This document shows, one piece after another, positions 56,903-64,000 of a stretch of DNA of 64,000 bases. Every line of letters starts with the position of its first letter. Position 1 is the first letter of the stretch. Source of the DNA: JACCXG01 sp963785755 (GTDB lineage: Bacteria; Acidobacteriota; Vicinamibacteria; Vicinamibacterales; 2-12-FULL-66-21); assembly GCA_963785755.1 (NCBI GenBank), contig CAWAXG010000071.1, positions 434,001 to 498,000 of the forward strand. Reading direction: 5' to 3'. The notes beneath the pieces are model-generated. The model searched no databases and was not told the DNA's origin. It saw only the letters and a program-made list of their open reading frames with translations. The position numbers and the translations under genes were made by a program.

Positions 56903-57988
56903 TTACTTCGCGGTTCCGGCGACGAGCTCGAACCCGAGGTCGTCGTTCGAGAGCGTCGAGTTCGTCAGCACGATCGCCGCGACTTTGCGGGTCTTGTCGA
57001 AGCCGAGCCACGTCCGATAGCCGCCCGTCCCGCCGTTGTGCCAGACGACTTCGGTGTCGTTCATCCGGCGGATCACCCAGTTCATCCCGATCGACATATC
57101 GCCGGGTCCCGCGGAGCGGCGGATCGTGTGCGTCTGCTGCATCACCCGCTGAAGCCGCCCGCCGGCGGGATCGAGGTTAGCGCGCGCAAACTTGATCATG
57201 TCGTTCATCGTCGATCGCAGCGCACCGGCGCCGGCGAACGCGGGAAGGTCCCAGTTCGCCGCCACCGCACCCATCGCGTTGTGGCCCATCGCGAGATGCT
57301 CGGCCATCCATGGCGTGAGGGTGATGCCGGAATGATCCATATGAAGCGGACCGAGGATCCGCTGCTCGACGAGCGCTTCGTAGGTCTTGCCGGCGCGGCG
57401 CGACAGCGCCTGGCCCAACAGCGCCACGCCCAGGTTCGAATACTCGAACTCCGCGCCGATATCGCGCGTCAGCTGATAGCGGCCCAGGAATTCGAACATC
57501 TTCGCGGCCGTGTAATCGGCGTACGGATTCGCCAGGTTCGCGGGCGTGAAGTTGTCCGGCATGCGCGGCAACCCGGACGACTGTGTCGACAAATCGAGCA
57601 GCGTAATCTTCCGTCCGTTCCGCTCGGGAAGGCGAACATCCGGCAGGTGCAGCGCGACGGGATCGTCAAGCTTCAATTCGCCGCGGTCGGCCATGTCGGC
57701 GAGCAGGATCGCGGTAAAGACCTTCGTGATGGATCCGATTTCGAAGACCGAGTCCGCATCGAGGCGCCGCGCGCCCGGGCCCGGATCCCCGAACGCGGCA
57801 ATCGACGAGGACCCATCGGAGTCGATCGTGGCGACGACCATCCCGACCGCCTTCTTCCCCTCCACGCGCGACTTGATCGCGGCGGTGATTTCGGCCGTGC
57901 GTGCGCCGGTCAGGACGGTGGCCGCCACGTTCGCAGCCAGTGTGATCACGAAGAGGGGTTTCATCGAGCGGGTGGCGGCTGCGGTCAT
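56903..57988 (-). CDS. Exported serine hydrolase of the class C beta-lactamase fold
   Basis: A 361-residue penicillin-binding-like hydrolase. SxxK is SITKVF (Ser near 88), the Tyr motif is YSNLG (near 193), and HNGGTGG near 327 takes the KTG place. Many such proteins are peptidases or esterases; beta-lactam activity is not implied. ATG 57988 is chosen because GGAGAG stands 5 bases before it; ATG 57964 would give a shorter signal peptide and has none. Confidence 0.9.
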   Translation of the reverse strand: MTAAATRSMKPLFVITLAANVAATVLTGARTAEITAAIKSRVEGKKAVGMVVATIDSDGSSSIAAFGDPGPGARRLDADSVFEIGSITKVFTAILLADMADRGELKLDDPVALHLPDVRLPERNGRKITLLDLSTQSSGLPRMPDNFTPANLANPYADYTAAKMFEFLGRYQLTRDIGAEFEYSNLGVALLGQALSRRAGKTYEALVEQRILGPLHMDHSGITLTPWMAEHLAMGHNAMGAVAANWDLPAFAGAGALRSTMNDMIKFARANLDPAGGRLQRVMQQTHTIRRSAGPGDMSIGMNWVIRRMNDTEVVWHNGGTGGYRTWLGFDKTRKVAAIVLTNSTLSNDDLGFELVAGTAK

Positions 57989-58178
57989 GGCTCTCCGGCG
58001 CGTACCAGTCATGCGAGTGGCAGGGGCGCCTGGCCTCCTCCGAGGATTCTATGCCGTCATCAGTGATTGACACCGCCTTTGTGACGGACGGCGAAAGCGT
58101 CGGCGTTTCTCGCCCACTTTCAGGGCCCGCTGGCTCGTTCGGGATTAGACTTCCGGCGTGCATTACATGCGGGGACAC

Positions 58179-59219
58179 ATGAATCAAACCTTCATCGTGT
58201 TGGCGTTGGTCATCAGCGGCTCTGCCGCGTCGGCCGCAGCTCAGGGAGCGCCGCAACGTGACAGCGCGGGTCCCCCCCGGCCGAACATCTACAAGCTCGA
58301 GGAGCTCACCTGGCCGCAGATTGATGCGCTCGATCGTGAACGGACCCTGTTCATCCTGCCGGTCGGAATGATCGAGCAGCACGGCCCTCATCTGCCGGTG
58401 GGCGCCGATACGCTCGGCGTCATGTATGAGGTCAGCGGCGTATCGAGACGAGTGAGCCGGGCTCTGCCAGAGTGGAAGGTCGTCGTGATGCCTGCCATCA
58501 ATTACGGCCAGAGCGGGGCGAACGTGTTAGGCGGCAGGCTGGTCCATCCCGGCACGTATGGCATCCGGCAATCGACCTTGCGATCGCTCGTGGCCGACCT
58601 TGGCGGCCAGATCGCACAGAACGGCTTCCGGTGGATCTTCGTCATGAATGGCCACGGAGCACCGACCCACAACGTCGCCCTCAATGAGGCCTGCGACTTC
58701 GTCAGCGAAACGTTCCGCGTGACGATGCTGCACCTCACGGGTCTGTTTCAAGGCGATTCGGCGATTCAATCGAAGGGAAAGCAGATCAACGCCAAGTACT
58801 TCTCGGCCGCCGAGCTCTCTTCCTTCGGCATGGATGTTCATGCCGGCGTGAACGAAACATCGGGCATGCTCGCTGTCCGGCCCGATCTGGTCCGCTCCAC
58901 CTACAAGACACTCCCGAGCCGGGCGGGGCAGTCGCTCGAGGAGTTGCGCGAAATCGCGACGGTACCTGGTTGGCAGGGGTATCTCTCTTCTCCGGCGAAG
59001 GCGACGGCGGCGCACGGCCGGGCAGTCGAGGCGTGGTGGATCGACGGGTTCACGAGCCTGATCCTGCGGGCCGTGCGCGGAGAGAACATGTTCGTCCACC
59101 CGCGTGTCCCCGAGACGGTGCCTGACGCCGTGGCCCCGGTGCTCGAGAAGGCATTGGCGGAGGAAGCCGCATTCGGAGCCCGGCTCGAGAAGTGGTTAGG
59201 GGAACGGCCGCAACGCTAG
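58179..59219 (+). CDS. Exported creatininase-family amidohydrolase
   Basis: A 346-residue protein with signal peptide (about 1-23). Family motifs are complete: LPVGMIEQHGPHLPVGADT near 60 (metal ligands Glu, His, Asp), MNGHGAPTHN near 160, and DVHAGVNETSGML near 220 (His, Glu). The cytoplasmic relatives cleave creatinine or mycofactocin-type amides; an exported form suggests a cyclic amide or peptide in the periplasm. GGGGA precedes ATG 58179. Confidence 0.9.
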   Translation: MNQTFIVLALVISGSAASAAAQGAPQRDSAGPPRPNIYKLEELTWPQIDALDRERTLFILPVGMIEQHGPHLPVGADTLGVMYEVSGVSRRVSRALPEWKVVVMPAINYGQSGANVLGGRLVHPGTYGIRQSTLRSLVADLGGQIAQNGFRWIFVMNGHGAPTHNVALNEACDFVSETFRVTMLHLTGLFQGDSAIQSKGKQINAKYFSAAELSSFGMDVHAGVNETSGMLAVRPDLVRSTYKTLPSRAGQSLEELREIATVPGWQGYLSSPAKATAAHGRAVEAWWIDGFTSLILRAVRGENMFVHPRVPETVPDAVAPVLEKALAEEAAFGARLEKWLGERPQR

Positions 59220-59303
59220 CTCTCGAAGTACAGGAGTGAGGGAGTTACAACGTGCTCAGCAGTGCCGCCGCGGCGCGGTAAGATTCCTCGACGGGGGGCG
59301 GCG

Positions 59304-60146
59304 ATGAATGCCCGGTCGCAGCGGTTTGTTTCGTCGTCGTGGTGCCGGCCTGGCATCCTCGTTGCGCTGCTCTCGGCATCCAGCCTGGCGATCCCGGTTC
59401 AGTCGCAGGAACCACGAACGACCGTGAGAGAGGCCGTGACCGTGGCTGGCACCGTGGATCGCATCGACCAGCTTTCGCGCGCGTTGACCCTGCGCACGAG
59501 CGCGGGCGCGGTGTACACCATCAATGTCGCGCCGGAGCTCACTCTTTTCGACGAGCTGAAGCGGGGCGACACGCTGACCGTCCGGCTGTACGAATCGGTC
59601 ATCGTCGCCGTGCGTCCCGATGTGAAGCCGAGCATCGCCGTGGATACCACCGCGAGCGCGAACCAGCGCGAGACGTCAGGCCGAGTAGCGAAGTGCTCCA
59701 GCAGCTCAAAGCCGCCGTTCAGCGCCCGTCAGAGGGCGCCGACGCGGCACGGTGACCGGCCTGACCAAACACGGCAAGTACCTGTGGATCAACGACCGCG
59801 GTCGCAATTTCATCTGCGGTCGTGGACACGTCGATCGATCAGATCGTGGATACCATCCCACTCAGCCGGGCGACGTCATCGGACGATCCGACGCCTGATC
59901 TCGTCGCCGTTTCGCCGAACGGCAGCCACGCCTTTCTGTCGCTGCGTGGGCCGGTACCCTTGACTGCAGATCCCCACGTCAGCACGGGAAGCACCCCCGG
60001 GGTCGGCATTCTCAAGATCACCGAGAGCGGGCGCAGCGCCGTGTTCGAGGCCGTGGCACGCGTCTCGAACGTCGATGGCTACAGCGCCGCGAACGCGGCG
60101 AAGTCGCCCGCCGAAGCTGGTGATCAGCGACAGGTCGGAGGGCGCG
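59304..60146 (+). pseudogene. Broken exported protein and beta-propeller remnant
   Basis: The start (ATG 59304) has a signal peptide and a small beta domain (residues about 35-115, TVAGTVDRIDQLSRALTLR). The frame then shifts at about 59670 (into SSEVLQQLKAAVQ) and again near 59752, after which a different sequence appears: VDTSIDQIVDTIPLSR, LVAVSPNGSHAFLSLRGP and HVSTGSTPGVGILKITE, the end of a YVTN/YncE-type propeller. The propeller part is cut off before the usual DPHGIRVRR end. Two genes may have been fused by deletion. Confidence 0.5.
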
Positions 60147-60545
60147 ACGCGCACGGTCTTCGGCTTCAGGACTGTAAATTCATCGGAAGGCTTCGGCTTC
60201 AGCCGGAAGGACGAGGCTGTCGCTGAATCGAGCGGCAGTCGGCTTCGTTCCGCGTCAGCAGTGCCGGTGAAGGCGCATCGGGACTGCGGACGATCGCAGG
60301 TCAACGTCAGAATCCACGATCACGTCGGTTGAACCCGAGTGTTCACGTCGAACGCGACAGTCTGGCTGCGCCGGCGCCCGCCGACCACGGCGACGTGCCG
60401 CGGGTGTGCGACCGCGGGCACCCGTCATACAATCGAGCGATCAGGCATGGCGGGCGGTGTGCCATCCGCGGGTTTCGCGCGTCAGCCGCCAGCGTCAACC
60501 AGCCCCCACTGACTCGCGACTCAGTCACGGCCTCCCTTGCTCGTG
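60147..60545. other. Non-coding stretch after the propeller remnant
   Basis: No convincing frame. The plus-strand frame shared with the remnant reads through unlike any family. Upstream element copy B follows. Confidence 0.5.
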
Positions 60546-60687
60546 GGCGAGCCCACGGGATTCCGGAGGGGCTCCGTCGGACCGGATATGCGAGGCCTCC
60601 CCGGGACCGTGCTGACGAAAACAGCCATGATTCCTGGCCCCCGGCTCTGGCACACCACGTGCCTTGGGCAGTAGTGCCGTTCGCGGC
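60546..60687 (+). repeat. Upstream element copy B (sigma54-like promoter core)
   Basis: Partner of 31436-31576. Its core reads TGGCAC-N5-GTGCC (60648-60663); the GG and GC are 10 bases apart as in sigma54 promoters, and GGCAC-ACCAC-GTGCC is at the same time a perfect inverted repeat. It lies about 150 bases before the serine dehydratase gene. Confidence 0.65.
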
Positions 60688-60833
60688 GCAGTGTGTAATG
60701 TCGCCGGCTGCGAAGGGTGCTCCCTGCGCACCGACACGGCGGCGACCGTATCGGCGACCAAGAAGTGACAGGTCGTTGCGGTGGAGGACACGGGTCCCAG
60801 CGCTGAATCTTAATGAAAGGGAGTAGTTGCACC

Positions 60834-62483
60834 ATGTCCAACAGAGAAGACGTGAAAGACGATGACCTTGATCCGCTCGGTCCTTCGCCGCAGGTGCCAT
60901 CGGAGATTCCGGCCGGCTTCGACCGCCGGAAGTTCATCATGCGCGGCGCCGTGATCTCGGCAGCTGCGGTGATGAACGGCTGCGCGCGATCGGAGACCGA
61001 AAAAGCCGCACCTCCGCCGGCAGCCGCAGCTGCACCGGCGGCCGCATCTACACCGGCGGCCGGGGCGCCCGCTGTCCCGTTGGCTGCCGACCTGCACGTG
61101 GTGATGAAGGCAAAGGGGCCGGTGTTGACGACCGCGGACGAGTTCTACAAGGTGGGCCCTGGCCCCTCCAGCTCGCACACGATTGGCCCGATGCGCATTA
61201 CCTACGATTTCTACCAGCGAGCCACCAAGCTGCCGGCCGACCAACTCGCCAAGGCGACGAAGCTCCAGGTGAACCTGTTCGGAAGCCTCAGCGCGACGGG
61301 CAAGGGACACGGCACGGAACGAGCCGCGCTCGCAGGGCTGGTCGGAAAAGAACCGGCAACGGTCGACCCTTTGTTTCTGGACAGCTTGCGGGACAAGCCT
61401 GACCAGGTGTTCCCGGTGAAGCTCGGCGACAAGTCCATCGATGTCAGCCTCAAGGACGTCGTCTACGATGCCACGAAGGGCGACTTCAAACACCCGAACA
61501 CGATGACGGTCAAGCTCCTCGCCGGCAGCGACGTGCTGCTCGAGCAGGAGTACTACTCGGTGGGCGGCGGATTCATCGAGTGGAAAGGCTATACGCCCCC
61601 GAAGAAGAACCCGCCGAAGTACCCGTTCGCGACGATGAAAGAGCTTCGGGCCCACGCCGACAACGGCAAGACCACGATCGCCAAGATCATGCTTGCCAAC
61701 GAGATGTCGATCTCAGGCAGGAGTGAGGCGGAGGTCAATGCCTTCCTCGACAAGATCATCAACGCCATGGTCGCGACGGTGAAGTCGGGGCTGTCGATGT
61801 CGGAGGATGACGTGCTGCCCGGTCCGATCAAACTGCACAGCAAGGCAGCGTCCGTTTTCAAGCGCGCCATGGACGACAAGTTTGAAGCAGAACGCGGTAT
61901 CGGCTCTCTGTCGGCATTCGCGTTGGCGGCATCCGAAGAAAACGGACGTGGCCACCTCGTGATCACGGCTCCGACCGGCGGTTCCGCCGGCGTCATGCCG
62001 GCGCTGGTCTATGGGCTGCTCGAGGTCCGAAAGGTCGACCGGCAGAAGATCCGTGAGGGTATGCTCGCCGCTGCGGCGGTCGGCTACCTCTGCAAGCACC
62101 ATGCGACGCTGTCTGCGGCCGAGGGCGGCTGCCAGGCAGAGATCGGCGTGGCGTCGTCGATGGCTGCAGCATTGACCGCTACCGCGTACGACGCACCATC
62201 GCTGGTAGTCGAGAACGCGGCCGAATCGGCGCTGGAGCATCATCTGGGCATGACCTGCGACCCGGTCGCCGGTTACGTGCAGGTTCCGTGCATCGAGCGC
62301 TGCGCCTTCGGCGCGGTCAAGGCCTGGACCGCCTACGCGATCGCCAGCAACGAGATCGCGTCCAGGCACCGTATCAGTTTCGACGAGACCGTGCTAGCGC
62401 TGGCCCAAACCGCGAAAGAGATGAACAGCAAATACAAGGAAACAAGCGAGGCTGGTCTCGCTCTCTCCGTCGTGCTCTGCTGA
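60834..62483 (+). CDS. Tat-targeted L-serine ammonia-lyase (single-chain, iron-sulfur)
   Basis: A 549-residue fusion of SDH beta and alpha domains. The beta signature VGPGPSSSHTIGPMR is near 113; the alpha domain has TAPTGGSAGVMPAL near 385, SAAEGGCQAEIG, and LGMTCDPVAGYVQVPCIERC supplying [4Fe-4S] cysteines, plus a C-terminal LC tail as in the characterised bacterial enzyme. Unusually, it begins with a twin-arginine-like signal (DRRKFIMRG at 30-38, hydrophobic to MNGC at 47-50) and an Ala/Pro linker (58-85). AAAGGGAG is 11 bases before ATG 60834. Homologues are normally cytoplasmic. Confidence 0.88.
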   Translation: MSNREDVKDDDLDPLGPSPQVPSEIPAGFDRRKFIMRGAVISAAAVMNGCARSETEKAAPPPAAAAAPAAASTPAAGAPAVPLAADLHVVMKAKGPVLTTADEFYKVGPGPSSSHTIGPMRITYDFYQRATKLPADQLAKATKLQVNLFGSLSATGKGHGTERAALAGLVGKEPATVDPLFLDSLRDKPDQVFPVKLGDKSIDVSLKDVVYDATKGDFKHPNTMTVKLLAGSDVLLEQEYYSVGGGFIEWKGYTPPKKNPPKYPFATMKELRAHADNGKTTIAKIMLANEMSISGRSEAEVNAFLDKIINAMVATVKSGLSMSEDDVLPGPIKLHSKAASVFKRAMDDKFEAERGIGSLSAFALAASEENGRGHLVITAPTGGSAGVMPALVYGLLEVRKVDRQKIREGMLAAAAVGYLCKHHATLSAAEGGCQAEIGVASSMAAALTATAYDAPSLVVENAAESALEHHLGMTCDPVAGYVQVPCIERCAFGAVKAWTAYAIASNEIASRHRISFDETVLALAQTAKEMNSKYKETSEAGLALSVVLC

Positions 62484-62649
62484 TCGAATGGGGCTCCTCG
62501 CTCGAACCCGGCCCTGGGGATGGTTCTGCGAGGAGCCTCCATTACTTCCCGGCGATGGCTCGCCAGGTTCTGTGCATTTCCTTGCCTGGTGAGTGTCGCA
62601 ATCCCATCACGTCAATCATCTCGGGATGGCTCCGGGAGGGAGACTCTAC

Positions 62650-64000
62650 GTGTCGATACCCCGCGCATTCATCAAGGCTTCACTTGCATTGGCGTTGACG
62701 TCTGTTACGTTCGTCACGACTTCTGCTTCCGGGCAGTCTCCTGCAACCCGCGCCAGACAGCACGGTCGGTCAGCCAGCTGTCCCCTCGACAACCGCTGAT
62801 GCCTCGGTAACGGCAGCGGATGCCGCGTTGAATACCCCACCGGTGGTGACAGATTCAGCAAGTACTTCCGAACAGCAGGCATCCGGTGCCGCGCCACAGA
62901 CCACCACCGATCGTTATCGAGATGGCATCGTCATCTGGGAAACTCCCGCGGACGCGAGCGTGCCGTTCCTGTTGAAATTCAACATCAATACCCAGCTCCG
63001 ATATCTCAACACGCAGGATAGCGACGCGACTTACACCGACCATCTGGGCGTTTCCCGCGACGTGCATGTGCGCAACGACATCACGGTCAATCGCGCGATG
63101 TTCATCCTGGGCGGCTACATCTTCGACCAGAGGGCGCGATACAGCTTCACCGTCTGGACGTCCGCGGGCGCCGCGTCGATCATTGTCGCCAGCAACATCG
63201 GCTGGCAATTCAACAAGGCCCTCACGATCACCGGAGGTTACACCGGCGTTCCAGGCAGCCGATCGCTGGTCAACACGTTCCCGTTTTTCACGGCAACCGA
63301 CAGGAGCATGGCTGACAACTTCTTCCGCCCGGGCTTCACGCAAGGAGTCTGGGCGAACGGTGAACCCGTCAAGGGGCTGAGTTACTTGACGTTCGTCGGC
63401 AACGGTCTCAATACGCTGAATATCTCGGCAAACAAGATCGATACGCATCTGCTGCTTTCCGGCAGTGTCTGGTGGGAACCGCTGGGACCCTACGGGGAAC
63501 CCGGCAAATCACGCAACATGTACGACGATTATTTCGCCTCCGACAACGTGCGCATTCGTATTGGCACTGCGTATACACGATCCCGCGAGGACCGTTTTTC
63601 GAATCTCGATCAATCAAGTCCCGAAAACACGTCACTCTACAATTCCGATGGCGTGCTGTCCTTCTCGACTGGAGCATTTGCGCCGGGTGTCACGGTCGAC
63701 CAGGCGACGTACAGGATGTGGGCGGCCGATGGCGGCATCAAATGGAACGGGCTTGCGATCAACGGCCAATACTTCATGCGGTGGCTCAATGATTTCGAAG
63801 CCGATGGACCGCTTCCGCTCGAATCCACATTCGACGTCGGCGGTGAGCTTTCGGCGGGTTATTTCATCGCGCCGAAAAAGTGGATGCTGTATGGCCGCGG
63901 ATCCTGGGTGCGCGGGGAGTTCGGCAACTCGTATGAGTACGGCGCCGGGGTAAAGTGGCATTTCCTTCCGACCGAGCGACTCTGGCTCACCACGGAGCTG
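62650..64000 (+). CDS. Phosphate-selective-porin-like outer membrane protein (3' end outside window)
   Basis: GTG 62650 follows GGAGGGAGA by 6-7 bases. It opens with a signal peptide (IPRAFIKASLALALTSVTF, ending near ASGQS). An extra base near 62744 shifts the frame; the restored frame continues LQPAPDSTVGQ, DRYRDGIVIWETP and then alternating beta strands typical of the OprO/OprP porin superfamily (FKFNINTQLRY-like FLLKFNINTQLRYLN, FDQRARYSFTVWTSAG, NIGWQFNKALTITGGY). The pairing with the serine dehydratase suggests a shared periplasmic uptake role. Confidence 0.8.

Overview
The window is high-GC DNA from a Gram-negative bacterium. Kdo/LPS genes, a 2-oxoglutarate:ferredoxin oxidoreductase inside a TCA cluster, two large membrane Ser/Thr kinases (one with TPRs, one with a TolB-like propeller), a double-domain MacB-like permease without an ATPase, GH99-like, PQQ-propeller and NHL proteins together point to Acidobacteriota, probably Vicinamibacteria. 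That placement is inference from gene content; no marker gene was searched.

Region 1 (1-5.9 kb, minus) is a translationally coupled kdsB-pyrG-kdsA-kdsD-kdsC-lapB operon for Kdo synthesis and control of LPS. Region 2 (6-24.5 kb) is central metabolism: serA, icd, mdh, sdhCAB (minus), sucCD and korAB, followed by ndk, a DUF2905 protein, dcd and a sirtuin. These genes cover isocitrate to oxaloacetate except fumarase, with ferredoxin-linked KOR in place of 2-oxoglutarate dehydrogenase. A secreted DUF1349/Ig-like protein sits between mdh and sdhB. Region 3 (24.6-31 kb) has a HIRAN protein, initiator tRNA-Met with a terminator, a cold-shock protein, a Popeye-like membrane protein, a B12-radical SAM enzyme, a complete ECF41 sigma module with its own promoter, and a lipoprotein.

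Region 4 (31-40 kb) is accessory. A SYLF-domain protein lies behind a 142-bp intergenic element that recurs 29 kb away. A multicopper-oxidase remnant follows. Two 1-kb direct repeats, each carrying a secreted protein with an LPKTA tail, flank an exported kinase-fold protein. An NHL-repeat protein and a wHTH/NB-ARC/TPR regulator follow. Region 5 (40-64 kb) has a diheme cytochrome, a Tat phosphoesterase, a methyltransferase, two Ser/Thr kinases, a GH99-like lipoprotein, an amidohydrolase, a PQQ propeller, an alpha/beta hydrolase, an ADOP-like permease, a beta-lactamase-fold hydrolase, a creatininase homologue, a propeller remnant, a Tat-targeted L-serine dehydratase and a porin running off the edge.

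About a dozen genes, including essential ones (sucD, korA, sdhC), carry one-base indels that restore perfect family sequence when corrected. I read most as sequence errors rather than true pseudogenes, and annotate the full restored genes. The signals I would follow first are the exported kinase between duplicated LPKTA genes, the shared 142-bp upstream element, the exported serine dehydratase and the ECF41 module.
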